Below are positions 1 through 8,759 of a stretch of DNA of 64,000 bases, one piece after another. Origin of the DNA: Acetatifactor sp. (lineage in GTDB: Bacteria; Bacillota; Clostridia; Lachnospirales; Lachnospiraceae); contig JAFLRM010000005.1 of the NCBI GenBank assembly GCA_022511465.1, forward strand, positions 1 through 64,000. Reading direction: 5' to 3'. The first letter of the stretch is position 1. The number at the start of each line of letters is the position of its first letter. Made by a program: the position numbers and the translations under genes. Under the pieces are notes generated by a model that saw only the letters and a list, made by a program, of their open reading frames with translations, was not told the DNA's origin and searched no databases.

Positions 1-175
1 TACGCTCGGTGCGCTTCCCTTTCTTCCTGATAGGTTCATGGTAAACCTCCGAGACTTCTGTCAGTTCTTCTGCCTTGACCACCGCCTCCCCCTGAAAATA
101 CACACCATTAAATAGGTCGGCAAATCTCCTGTTGTCAGAAAAGTAGTGGTTTACTGTGTTGCTGATCTCTCCCAC
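1..175 (-). CDS. Rpn/PD-(D/E)XK nuclease family transposase-like protein, 5' part
   Basis: Partial gene: 58 N-terminal codons are visible and the rest lies left of the window. The start is a GTG, chosen because AAAGGAGG lies six bases upstream and no ATG is available. The N-terminus contains NRRFADLFNG followed by a run resembling 'VVKAEELTEVSEVYHEP'. This matches the usual opening of Rpn/YhgA-like PD-(D/E)XK proteins that are abundant in Lachnospiraceae and annotated as recombination-promoting nucleases or transposases (recalled family resemblance). No catalytic residues are in view, so nuclease activity cannot be judged. It is preceded by a leader of about 195 nt from a clear promoter. Confidence 0.55.
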   Translation of the reverse strand, partial: MGEISNTVNHYFSDNRRFADLFNGVYFQGEAVVKAEELTEVSEVYHEPIRKKGKRTER

Positions 176-372
176 TGGGTTCCTCCTTTGTTATGGTCAG
201 AGGACCCTGAAGGGCAATAAGCACGATGTAATAATGATTGTTGCTCAGCATTTTCGGTACCAATCTCAACAATCCTCTGCCACTATAATATTTGTCCAAA
301 TCTTGAGTAAGGTGGCAGATTTTGCCTTGATTGTGTCGATAACACGCTTCACTGATTACTCTTGATGAATTT

Positions 373-401
373 ATTGTACACTTTCTAATTAATTCTGTCA
401 A
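373..401 (-). promoter_or_regulatory. Sigma-A-type promoter for the Rpn-like gene
   Basis: TTGACA (396-401) and TACAAT (373-378) with a 17-nt spacer, read on the minus strand. Transcription would start near 366 and give a leader of about 190 nt before the GTG start at 175. I could not assign a known riboswitch to that leader. Confidence 0.6.
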
Positions 402-441
402 CAACATTTTTTCACTATATTTCGTTAATCGTTCGAAATAT

Positions 442-510
442 CTGTCCCCGGATGGCGGACTTCACCTTTTACGGCGACCTCTGCCGAAGCATCTCCCGCC
501 ATCAGGACAG
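442..510 (-). other. Large imperfect hairpin downstream of the Ca2+ ATPase gene
   Basis: Two nested arm pairs close this element: 442-447 with 505-510 (CTGTCC/GGACAG) and 451-458 with 496-503 (GATGGCGG/CCGCCATC). Inside lies a small TGC-TTCG-GCA tetraloop hairpin on the minus strand. It begins about ten bases after the ATPase stop codon. There is no T-run, so it is not a standard intrinsic terminator; it could be an mRNA 3'-end stabilizer, a repeat element or a small RNA. The rest of 176-520 is AT-rich and holds only the promoter described separately. Confidence 0.4.
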
Positions 511-520
511 ATTTTACAGG

Positions 521-3247
521 CTACCGCCTTCTGTGAAACAGTACGAAACACTCGTGGGCAAAAAGCGGAAAAGCTGCCAAAAGCCCCAGCCTCCCCCACT
601 CCTGCCATGACAAGTGGGAAGTGCCGAAAGCGCTGATCAGAACAGGAATCTCCGTCACCGCAAACTGCAGTGCAAACCCGATCAGGCACGCCGCGATCAT
701 CAATTTATTGTCCAGATGTTTCATGCGAAAGACCGACTTGTGCACATCCCGCATTCCAACTGCGTGAAAAAGCTGTGACATGCCAAGCGTAGTAAAGGCA
801 TAAGTCTGTGCTTTTAAAAGCAGCACATCCTGACGCAGCACCATGGACAGATTCGTCAGATTGACAGGCAGCCCTTGAAACCTTAGCCATGAACAGGGAA
901 GCATCAAAAATGCCACCAGACTGACTCCGGCGATCAACACCCCGTAGAAACAAGTACAGGCAAGACCACCTCTGGAAAACAGGCTTTCCCCTGCTTTCCT
1001 GGGGGCGTTTTTCATAAGACTTTTGCCGTCGTTATTGTCAACTCCCAAAGCCAGCGCAGGCAGTGAGTCCGTGATCAGGTTGATCCACAGGATATGACTG
1101 GACTTTAGCGGGGAGGCAAGCCCACATATGACCGCCAGAAACATGGTCATGATCTCTCCCAGATTGGAGGATAACAGGAAGATCACCGACTTGCGGATAT
1201 TTTCATAGACGCCTCTTCCCTCCTCTATCGCTTTCTCGATGGTGGCAAAGTTGTCGTCCGTCAGTATCATATCGGAAGCCTGTTTTGCCACGTCTGTTCC
1301 ATTCATGCCCATAGCAATTCCGATGTCCGCAGCCTTCAGTGAAGGCGCGTCGTTTACCCCATCACCCGTCATAGCGACGATATGGCCCCGCTCCTGAAAT
1401 CCTTTCACGATCCGAACCTTCTGAGCAGGCGATACTCTGGCAAAGACTCTGGTGTCCTCCAGCCGCTCCCTAAGTCTCTCGTCATCCAAGTCCTCCAGTT
1501 CCGTTCCCGTCATGCACTGCCTCATGCGTTCCACGATGCCAAGCTGTTTACCGATGGCATAGGCCGTTTCCACATGATCACCTGTGATCATCACGGTGCT
1601 GACACCTGCTTCCCGAAAGATTTCCACCGCTTCTGCCGCCTCCGGTCTGGCAGGGTCTTTCATCCCCACCATTCCCAGAAAGACCAGCTGCTCTTCCGCG
1701 GGGCCACTCACCTGATGCCGCATGGCCACTGCCAGCGTGCGGAGCGCCTCCGCAGACATCTCACCCACCGCCTTAAGTATCTGTCTGCGGTAATGCTCTG
1801 TCATGGGCACCACTCTGTTACGAAGCCTTAGAAATGCACATTTCTTAAGAACCTCATCCGGTGCCCCCTTGGTGTAGGATACCAGCTTACTGCCTCCCAG
1901 TTCTCGCAGACGTCCAAAGCTTTTTGATAGCCTGTGACAAGTGGTCATCATCTTACGTTCGGAGTCGAAGGGAATTTCCCCACAACGGGGCATTTCGCTC
2001 TCCAACTCTTCCTTCCGGATACCCCAGTCCGCCGCAAGATCCAAGAGGGCCAACTCCGTGGGGTCTCCCACACGGCTCCCCCCCATCAGGGAAGCATCAT
2101 TGCACAGAACCATCCCCTGAAGAAAATCCGGATGCTCCAAAAGCATATGGCGCCTTTCCGCTCCCATCAATTCTGGAAGATAAGCGGGCCTTGTGACCTC
2201 CTCCAGCCTTCCGTCCCACCAGCACTTCTCCACCGTCATCCGGTTTTGGGTAAGCGTGCCTGTCTTATCGGAGCACACTACACTGACAGCTCCCAAAGTC
2301 TCCACGGAGGGAAGTCTTCGCACAATGGTGTTCACTCGCACCATCTTCGTGACAGACAACGCCAGGCAGATGGTCACAACGGCGGGAAGTCCCTCCGGAA
2401 CAGCGGCCACCGCCAGCGAGATAGCTGTGATCAGCATCTCCAGGATGTTTCTATGCTGCAGCACAGCAATGACAAACAGTGCTGCACAAAGACCCAGGGA
2501 CAACATGCTCAGGATCTTTCCAAGCTCCCCCAGTCTCTTCTGTAACGGTGTCAGTTCCTCCTTCGCCTCCGTGATCATAGCTGCGATCCGACCGATCTCC
2601 GTGTCCATTCCGGTGGCTGCGACAATGCCCTCTCCTCTTCCGTAAGTGACGATCGTGGACATGAACACCATGTTACGCCTGTCCCCCAACGGTATCTCCC
2701 TGGCGCAATCCGCCAGGAAGCGAGCATCCTTTTCCACCGGCAGGGCTTCCCCCGTCAGGGCTGACTCCTCCACTTTCAGATTCACCGACGCGGTAAGGCG
2801 AAGGTCTGCCGGCACCTGACATCCTGCCTCCAGACATACCAAATCTCCTGTCACCAGCTCCGCCGCCGGAATCTCTTTCCGCACGCCGTTTCGGATCACA
2901 ACCGCATGGGGACTGGTCAGCTTTTTGAGGGACTCCAGAGCTTTCCTGGCCTTTCCCTCCTGAATCATCCCAATCACTGCGTTGAGCAACACCACAGCCC
3001 CTATGATGACCGCGTCGCTGATCTCTCCAAGAACTATCGACACCACTGCTGCCACAATGAGGACATAGATCAGCGGATCGTTTAACTGCTCCATAAAGTT
3101 CTCGATCACAGTCTTTTTCCTGGGCTCCCGCAGTTCATTTTTTCCGTTGGCGGTCAGTCTCTTGCCTGCCTCCAGAGAGGTAAGCCCCACCTCGCTGTCG
3201 CTGTGCAACTTGTCTATCGTCTCCTGCATACTGCATTTTTCGAACAT
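521..3247 (-). CDS. Calcium-translocating P-type ATPase (P2A, SERCA/PMCA-like)
   Basis: A 908-aa integral membrane ion pump that would export Ca2+ at the expense of ATP. It has the full set of P-type motifs: LTGEALPVEK in the actuator domain, CSDKTGTLTQ with the phosphorylated Asp, MVGMKDPARP, and GDGVNDAPSLKAADIGIAMG. The transmembrane segments carry the SERCA-like ion-site signatures PEGLP, SSNLGE and NLITDSLPALALG, which support Ca2+ over monovalent or heavy-metal substrates. An N-terminal cation-ATPase domain and a C-terminal helical bundle are present, and length is normal. The start at 3247 (MFEKCSM) is preferred over an upstream in-frame start because GGGAGG precedes it at good spacing. 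It stands alone, with an unrelated gene upstream. Confidence 0.9.
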   Translation of the reverse strand: MFEKCSMQETIDKLHSDSEVGLTSLEAGKRLTANGKNELREPRKKTVIENFMEQLNDPLIYVLIVAAVVSIVLGEISDAVIIGAVVLLNAVIGMIQEGKARKALESLKKLTSPHAVVIRNGVRKEIPAAELVTGDLVCLEAGCQVPADLRLTASVNLKVEESALTGEALPVEKDARFLADCAREIPLGDRRNMVFMSTIVTYGRGEGIVAATGMDTEIGRIAAMITEAKEELTPLQKRLGELGKILSMLSLGLCAALFVIAVLQHRNILEMLITAISLAVAAVPEGLPAVVTICLALSVTKMVRVNTIVRRLPSVETLGAVSVVCSDKTGTLTQNRMTVEKCWWDGRLEEVTRPAYLPELMGAERRHMLLEHPDFLQGMVLCNDASLMGGSRVGDPTELALLDLAADWGIRKEELESEMPRCGEIPFDSERKMMTTCHRLSKSFGRLRELGGSKLVSYTKGAPDEVLKKCAFLRLRNRVVPMTEHYRRQILKAVGEMSAEALRTLAVAMRHQVSGPAEEQLVFLGMVGMKDPARPEAAEAVEIFREAGVSTVMITGDHVETAYAIGKQLGIVERMRQCMTGTELEDLDDERLRERLEDTRVFARVSPAQKVRIVKGFQERGHIVAMTGDGVNDAPSLKAADIGIAMGMNGTDVAKQASDMILTDDNFATIEKAIEEGRGVYENIRKSVIFLLSSNLGEIMTMFLAVICGLASPLKSSHILWINLITDSLPALALGVDNNDGKSLMKNAPRKAGESLFSRGGLACTCFYGVLIAGVSLVAFLMLPCSWLRFQGLPVNLTNLSMVLRQDVLLLKAQTYAFTTLGMSQLFHAVGMRDVHKSVFRMKHLDNKLMIAACLIGFALQFAVTEIPVLISAFGTSHLSWQEWGRLGLLAAFPLFAHECFVLFHRRR

Positions 3248-3258
3248 AAAAAGACCTC

Positions 3259-3295
3259 CCTGCAAGCTTGTTCACTTCATTTTTATGCTTGCAGG
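3259..3295 (-). other. Inverted repeat just upstream of the Ca2+ ATPase ribosome-binding site
   Basis: CCTGCAAGC (3259-3267) pairs with GCTTGCAGG (3287-3295) across a 19-nt loop. On the minus-strand transcript the 3' arm abuts and slightly overlaps the GGGAGG Shine-Dalgarno sequence of the ATPase gene. It could modulate translation or act as a weak boundary after the upstream gene; there is no T-run. Confidence 0.35.
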
Positions 3296-3331
3296 AAGGA
3301 AACTATGTCCGTTTTTCAGATCAGTCCACCA

Positions 3332-4606
3332 TCAATATGGCGGTGCCCCTCGACTGAACAACCCAAGGATCATGAGTATCCAAATTATAATGATCGCAAA
3401 ATTGCGAAGAAGCGTTTCATAGGCATCCTTTCTCCCTTTTGTATCACGCCTCTCCCAGGCTCTGCCATCCGTATACAGCCACTGGGAGGCGTAGGAAAAG
3501 AGCGGTGTCAGTTCCCCGGACTCCTCCTCCGTAACCTTGCATCTGAAGCCGTCCGAAAAAATCAAATACCTGTTGTTACCGTCCTTTTCGGGACACAGAC
3601 CGGTGATCTGACTGAGCGCCGGCCAATAGAATACGGTGGCTGTATTCTGCTCATCCACAAGAAAGTGCCTTGTCACGGTATAGTTTGCGTCTCTGTATAC
3701 CGGTTCTTCCGTAAAATACTCACGGCAGAACAGTTCTTCCGCCGTCACTTTTCCCGCATCCCACCTTTTGAACCTGCCAAGACCATTCATCGCCGGTTTC
3801 AGAGAGAATATGATCACAAACACCATAGCGCCGTACAGGGAAAAGATCATAACGGCCATTTCCACGCTCCACTCCCGTATCAATATCCACGTAAAAAACG
3901 CAAAAGAACCTGCCACGTACAGTCCCATATTGCGGAAGACGGAGTTTTGATAAAATATAAAATAACGCTTTAAAAAGGTGGAAGGTCTTTTCCCCTCCCT
4001 CCATCGGAAGAAACGGATCCTGGTGGAATACAGACGGAGCAGAATACCTGCTGTCAGGATAACGACCTTACAGGCGAGAAGATAGACCGCATACAGATAG
4101 AACCATAACCCCCACCCAAAGCGGTCAAAGGCAGAGTCTTCCCCTTGGGCCAGACGAAAACCAACGCCTGTCAGGGTCACTGCCGCAAAGAAATAGTCCG
4201 GTATACAAGAGAGTATCCACTGTATGGAATCGTGTTTTCTCCGCTTCCTCTGCCATTGGGAATTCAACAGCCAGACGATCAGATAAGCGACGACCATCAA
4301 TGACAGTGCTGCATTCAGTCCGGGGCTCTGAAGCGCTTCATAAAAGACTCCCAGCTCTCCCGGATTTGGCACATAGATTGTTAAAGCCGCCATTCCGCTC
4401 CACCAGGCAGCTCCTATTGCCGGAATGATCAATACGGCCAACGTCTCCGCCTTAGATTTCACTTTCGTCAGACTGTAAAAATCCAGCAGATACAAAGCGA
4501 TATTGGCAAACAGGATCAACATCATCACACCGAAATTGCCCAAACTGTGATCATAATCCACATATAGGCTAAAAAAAGCCATCAGTTCTTGCCACACCGC
4601 TTTCAT
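3332..4606 (-). CDS. Polytopic membrane protein of unknown function
   Basis: A 424-aa protein that I do not recognise. The first 270 residues hold about six hydrophobic segments (for example around MMLILFANIALYLLDF and ALSLMVVAYLIVWLL). A soluble C-terminal stretch of about 130 residues follows, with mixed alpha/beta composition, and a last hydrophobic helix near the end (IIIIWILMILGLF). The start at 4606 (MKAVWQEL) is chosen because GAGGAAGAG lies just upstream. It is divergent from the GNAT gene and separated from the downstream ATPase gene by about 85 bp, so co-transcription with the ATPase is possible. No function should be assigned. Confidence 0.7.
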   Translation of the reverse strand: MKAVWQELMAFFSLYVDYDHSLGNFGVMMLILFANIALYLLDFYSLTKVKSKAETLAVLIIPAIGAAWWSGMAALTIYVPNPGELGVFYEALQSPGLNAALSLMVVAYLIVWLLNSQWQRKRRKHDSIQWILSCIPDYFFAAVTLTGVGFRLAQGEDSAFDRFGWGLWFYLYAVYLLACKVVILTAGILLRLYSTRIRFFRWREGKRPSTFLKRYFIFYQNSVFRNMGLYVAGSFAFFTWILIREWSVEMAVMIFSLYGAMVFVIIFSLKPAMNGLGRFKRWDAGKVTAEELFCREYFTEEPVYRDANYTVTRHFLVDEQNTATVFYWPALSQITGLCPEKDGNNRYLIFSDGFRCKVTEEESGELTPLFSYASQWLYTDGRAWERRDTKGRKDAYETLLRNFAIIIIWILMILGLFSRGAPPY

Positions 4607-4640
4607 ATAATCTCTTCCTCTCACGATAAAACATTCCCAT

Positions 4641-4669
4641 TTGACGATTAATGTCAATTTTACTATAAT
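4641..4669 (+). promoter_or_regulatory. Sigma-A-type promoter for the GNAT gene
   Basis: TTGACG (4641-4646), a 17-nt spacer, and TATAAT (4664-4669), about 40 bp upstream of the TTG start of the acetyltransferase gene. Confidence 0.65.
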
Positions 4670-4711
4670 GATATTCAGATTTCAAGATAAGGAAAGATAA
4701 GGAGACACCCC

Positions 4712-5326
4712 TTGAAATATCGGATAGAACGACTCGAACAAGCTCAGGTAGCAGATATTTACAGCCAATATCTTACGAAACATTTTCCGGCAGATGAAGT
4801 CAAACCCTTAAAAAGCATCAACCGCATGTGGGATATGGGTGCCTACCGCGCCTATGCCATGTATAGCGAAGAAGCCACTAATCAGGACAATGATGCCGTT
4901 CAACCTACCTTGATCGGTTACGCCTTCTTTGCAACGGCACCGACATGTGATCTGATCCTTTTGGATTACTTTGCCATTCTGGAACCCTGCCGGGGACAGG
5001 GATTGGGCAGCCTTTTTCTTCAGGAACTGAAGAATCTTCTGCCGGACTACAAGGGAATCCTCATTGAGACAGAGGATATCGATCGTGCGCAAAACGAGAC
5101 AGAACTTCAAACCCGCAGGAAGCGAGACCTGTTTTATGAGAAAAACGGTGTCCTTCGGACCAGAGTGAAGGGCACCGTCTATGGCGTACACTATGCTGTA
5201 TGGAATTTTCCACTCTCGGGCATCTCAGACGATGTCTCCTGTCAAAAAGGCATGGAACAGATTTACCGGATCATGATTCCCGGTGAAAAGAACACGAAGT
5301 ATGTGAAGATAGAAATTGCTTTTTAA
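4712..5326 (+). CDS. GNAT-family N-acetyltransferase
   Basis: A 204-aa protein with the acetyl-CoA-binding motif A in LDYFAILEPCRGQGLGSLFL (RGQGLG pyrophosphate loop), followed by a helix, as in the Gcn5-related acetyltransferase fold. The substrate cannot be inferred. The start is TTG at 4712, supported by AAGGAG about ten bases upstream and by its own promoter. The gene is convergent with the oligopeptide ABC operon and their stop codons overlap by four bases (TTAA), so no terminator fits between them. Confidence 0.75.
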   Translation: MKYRIERLEQAQVADIYSQYLTKHFPADEVKPLKSINRMWDMGAYRAYAMYSEEATNQDNDAVQPTLIGYAFFATAPTCDLILLDYFAILEPCRGQGLGSLFLQELKNLLPDYKGILIETEDIDRAQNETELQTRRKRDLFYEKNGVLRTRVKGTVYGVHYAVWNFPLSGISDDVSCQKGMEQIYRIMIPGEKNTKYVKIEIAF

Positions 5327-6918
5327 GACTCCGCCAACAACAGCTTCGTATAATCTTCTTTCGGATGGCGGAAAATTTCCTCCGTATCACCGCTTTCTAT
5401 GATCTGTCCCTCTTTCATGACCATGATTCGGTCGCTCATCTGATAGATCACGTTGATATCGTGGGAGATAAAGAGATAGGAAAGCTTCATCTCCTCCTGA
5501 AGAGCCAGCATAAGTTCCATGATCTGAGCCTGCATGGTCACATCCAGTGCGGAAACCGGCTCATCGGCTATGACAAGCCCCGGTCCGGTGATCAGTGCCT
5601 GACCGATGCTGACACGCTGCCTCTGCCCGCCGGAGAGTTGGGAGGGCTTTCTGTCAAAATATTTCTCCTCCATCCCCACCTTACGCAGCATATCATGGGC
5701 CGCAGCCTCCATATCCGCTTTGGTCATAGCTTGGGATGCATTCCTCCTTCCCATCGCCCGAAGAGGCTCCTGCAAAAGCCAGCCGATGGTCTTGGTCGGA
5801 TTTAAGCTGCTGTAAGGGTCCTGAAAGATCATCTGGGGACGGATGGAATGGTGCACCACATCCCCCTCAATATCACGGTTCATACCAAGAATTGCCTTGG
5901 ACAGGGAGGTCTTGCCGCAACCGCTCTCTCCCACAAGCCCCAGCACCTCGCCCACGCGGATATCAAAGGTTGCGTGGGACACCACGCATTGTTTTCGGTT
6001 ACGGGAAAAGAGGCTGTTCCCCCCATCCCGATAAAAGACGCTCAGATCTTGAACTTCCAGAACGTTCCCGGAGGCGGAATCTCCTTTTCTCCCATGCCGT
6101 TTCATCCGGGAGGGAACCGCCTCGATCAGTTGTCTGGTATAAGCCTCGCGGGGATGCCTGAAAATCTCTTCTGCAGGTCCCATTTCAACCACGCGCCCAT
6201 CCTTCATCACTGCCACTCTATGGCAGATCCGCTTCGCCAGATTCAGGTCGTGGGTGATAAACAACATAGAGTTTTTTTGCTTCTCATTGATCTCCTTTAA
6301 CAGTGCGATGATCTGATTCTGTATGGTCACATCCAATGCCGTGGTAGGCTCGTCGCAGACGATCAGATCCGGATTCAGGATCACTGCCATAGCAATCATC
6401 GCCCTCTGCCGCATACCGCCCGAAAGCTGATGGGGATAGCTGTCGTATACTTTCTCCGCCTCGCGCAGTCCCACGGCGGCAAACATATCGAGCACTTTGC
6501 TGCGCATCTGTTCTCGAACACCCTCTGCCCGGCCGGACGCATCGTCCACATTCCGCCATTCATCCATGTGCAGGCGCAGCATCTCCTCCACCTGCGGTCC
6601 CACCTTCTGTGTTGGGTTCAGGGAAGTCATGGGCTCCTGAAATACCATGGACATCCGGTCCCCCTGATAACTCTGATACAACGCCTTGTCCCGCTTCTTT
6701 CCGGCTTCCAAGAGCACCACATCATCCATGGAGATCTTACCGGAAGTGATCTGCGCCTCTTCACTGACCAGTCCCATCAAAGTCAGGGCTGTCACCGACT
6801 TGCCGGAGCCGCTCTCCCCTACCACTCCGAGGATCTCTCCGTCTGCAATCTCCAATGTTACGTTTTTCACTGCTTCCGTGTCGCCAAAGGCCACAGACAG
6901 ATCCTCAATCCTTATCAT
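5323..6918 (-). CDS. Dual ATP-binding protein of an oligopeptide ABC importer (DppD-DppF type fusion)
   Basis: A 531-aa cytoplasmic ATPase with two complete ABC cassettes in tandem. The first has Walker A GESGSGKS, signature LSGGMRQR and Walker B LIVCDEP; the second has GESGCGKT, LSGGQRQR and LVIADEP. This is the fused arrangement seen in YejF/GsiA-type peptide or glutathione importers, so one polypeptide supplies both motors. The start at 6918 (MIRIEDL) follows AAGGAGG and overlaps the permease stop by four bases (ATGA), showing translational coupling. It is the last gene of the four-gene operon that begins with the binding protein at 10364. Confidence 0.9.
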   Translation of the reverse strand: MIRIEDLSVAFGDTEAVKNVTLEIADGEILGVVGESGSGKSVTALTLMGLVSEEAQITSGKISMDDVVLLEAGKKRDKALYQSYQGDRMSMVFQEPMTSLNPTQKVGPQVEEMLRLHMDEWRNVDDASGRAEGVREQMRSKVLDMFAAVGLREAEKVYDSYPHQLSGGMRQRAMIAMAVILNPDLIVCDEPTTALDVTIQNQIIALLKEINEKQKNSMLFITHDLNLAKRICHRVAVMKDGRVVEMGPAEEIFRHPREAYTRQLIEAVPSRMKRHGRKGDSASGNVLEVQDLSVFYRDGGNSLFSRNRKQCVVSHATFDIRVGEVLGLVGESGCGKTSLSKAILGMNRDIEGDVVHHSIRPQMIFQDPYSSLNPTKTIGWLLQEPLRAMGRRNASQAMTKADMEAAAHDMLRKVGMEEKYFDRKPSQLSGGQRQRVSIGQALITGPGLVIADEPVSALDVTMQAQIMELMLALQEEMKLSYLFISHDINVIYQMSDRIMVMKEGQIIESGDTEEIFRHPKEDYTKLLLAES

Positions 6919-7721
6919 CCCTGAAGCCTCCTTATTCCCTCGCTGAAAAGCGAAAAACCCAACACGATCCACACGATCGTAAGTCCCGGTGCCAGCGCAT
7001 ACCAGGGTGCCAGCGCAAGATACCCCTGCGCGTCAGACAGCATATTGCCCAGGCTGGCATCCGGCGGCTGCACACCAATCCCCAGATAACTCATGCCCGA
7101 TTCCGCCAGGATCGCATTGTTAAAGCCGATCATCACAGACACCCAGAATGTGGAGAAAATATTCGGCAGAATGTGTACAAACAAAATGCGCCCCCTGCCG
7201 ACCCCCATCATTCTGGCTCTGGCAATATAATCCGCGTCCCTGAGACGGATAAACTCGCTCCGCACAATACGGATAAAGCTGGGAACAAAGACAATCCCCA
7301 GCGAAATGATCACATTCTGCCGACCGGAACCCAGTATACTGATGATCACAAGTGCAAGCAAAATACTGGGGAAACCATTGACTGCATCAGTCAGTCTCAT
7401 AACCGCTTCATCCAAAAGTCCCCCGAAATATCCTGTGAGAGCCCCTATTAAAATTCCCATGATCCCAGAGATCAGAACCACCAGACCGCTGATCAGGATG
7501 GTGGTTCCCACTCCCCTCATGACCCGGGAGAAAATATCCCTTCCAAAATTATCCGTCCCAAACAGATGACTCAGAGAAGGAGCACAAAACTTTTCCGCTG
7601 CCGACATGGCCGTCGTGCTGTACGGGGTCCAGAACGCCCCGAGCAAAGCTATGCCCACAGCTATAATGGTCATTACAAGGCCTGCGATCAGGTACTTATT
7701 CCATTTGCCATTTGTTTTCAC
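6915..7721 (-). CDS. Oligopeptide ABC transporter permease, DppC type
   Basis: A 268-aa inner-membrane permease with the DppC-type N-terminal region (FGTDNFGRDIFSRV) and the EAA-like cytoplasmic loop ARMMGVGRGRILFVHILPNI that contacts the ATPase. About six transmembrane segments are visible. The start is a GTG at 7721 with AAGGAGGG six bases upstream. It pairs with the DppB-type permease just upstream. Confidence 0.88.
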   Translation of the reverse strand: MKTNGKWNKYLIAGLVMTIIAVGIALLGAFWTPYSTTAMSAAEKFCAPSLSHLFGTDNFGRDIFSRVMRGVGTTILISGLVVLISGIMGILIGALTGYFGGLLDEAVMRLTDAVNGFPSILLALVIISILGSGRQNVIISLGIVFVPSFIRIVRSEFIRLRDADYIARARMMGVGRGRILFVHILPNIFSTFWVSVMIGFNNAILAESGMSYLGIGVQPPDASLGNMLSDAQGYLALAPWYALAPGLTIVWIVLGFSLFSEGIRRLQG

Positions 7722-7760
7722 TGTGCTCCCTCCTTTCTTTGTCTTGGGCTGATTACGTCT

Positions 7761-8720
7761 CTACCGATTACTAATTCTGGGATCTATCACCCGATACAGC
7801 ACATCCACCAGAAAGTACACAAATATCACCACAAACGTGATATATAAGATCAGGATCTCCACCACAGGAAAATCTCTGGTGGAGATGGAGCTGATCAGAA
7901 GGCGCCCCACTCCGGGCAGCCCAAACACCTGCTCCACCACAATGCTGCCCGCCACGATCTCCGCGATGATCATTCCCAGAAATGTCACCACAGGCATCAA
8001 CGCGTTGCGGAGCACATGTCCGTACATCACTCTTCTATCGGAACAGCCCTTGCTATATGCGGTGCGCACATAGTCGGACCGCATCTCTGTCAACATGGAA
8101 TTGCGCAGGAATCTGGCCGTCATTGCAATCTTCGGGATCGCGATGGAGATTGCCGGAAAAACCAGATACCCTAAAAAGGCACCAAAATTTTCCCGATAGC
8201 TCACATAGCCGCCGGGAATAAACCATTTCAAAACAATGCCAAATAAATAGGTCACAAGGATCCCCAGAAAGAAGGAGGGGATTGCCATGGAAGTCTGTGT
8301 GACTACGCCGAGAACAGCGTCCAGAAAATGATTCCTGCTTCTGGCCCACAACACTCCCAGAGGGATCGATACTACAACGATCAAAACAAGTGAGAGCGCC
8401 GCAAGCCAAAGCGTCACGGGAAGTTTGTCCCCGATCAGCTCCGATACCGGCATCATCTCGTTCATATTTTTAGAATAACGGTAGCTGACACCCAGATCTC
8501 CCTGCAGTACATCCGTCATCCAGTTTACATAACGCTTTACCGGCGGCTGATCCAGTCCAAGCTCGGCGCGAAGTTTTGCCTCCCTCTCGGGAGTCGCCTC
8601 TGTGCCGAGAATGGACGTGACCACATCGCCCGGTATAATTTGAAAGGCAAGGAAGGCAGCCACAGATACGACAAACAATGTAATAATGAGAGTGATAAAC
8701 TTTTTACCTAAATATTTCAT
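7761..8720 (-). CDS. Oligopeptide ABC transporter permease, DppB type
   Basis: A 319-aa permease of the DppB/OppB family. It has the characteristic N-terminal transmembrane helix followed by FQIIPGD, the LGLDQPPVKRY segment, and the loop YVRTAYSKGCSDRRVMYGHVLRNAL that docks on the ATPase. AGGAGGAG precedes the ATG. It sits 39 bp downstream of the binding-protein gene in the same operon. Confidence 0.9.
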   Translation of the reverse strand: MKYLGKKFITLIITLFVVSVAAFLAFQIIPGDVVTSILGTEATPEREAKLRAELGLDQPPVKRYVNWMTDVLQGDLGVSYRYSKNMNEMMPVSELIGDKLPVTLWLAALSLVLIVVVSIPLGVLWARSRNHFLDAVLGVVTQTSMAIPSFFLGILVTYLFGIVLKWFIPGGYVSYRENFGAFLGYLVFPAISIAIPKIAMTARFLRNSMLTEMRSDYVRTAYSKGCSDRRVMYGHVLRNALMPVVTFLGMIIAEIVAGSIVVEQVFGLPGVGRLLISSISTRDFPVVEILILYITFVVIFVYFLVDVLYRVIDPRISNR

Positions 8721-8759
8721 GGCTGCCTCCTCCTTTCAAAATCAAACTTTTGCACTATA

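Noticed and set aside
135..407. 90-codon frame over the leader of the Rpn-like gene
   Set aside because: It overlaps the clear promoter and the start of the Rpn-like gene, has no ribosome-binding site and no recognisable domain.
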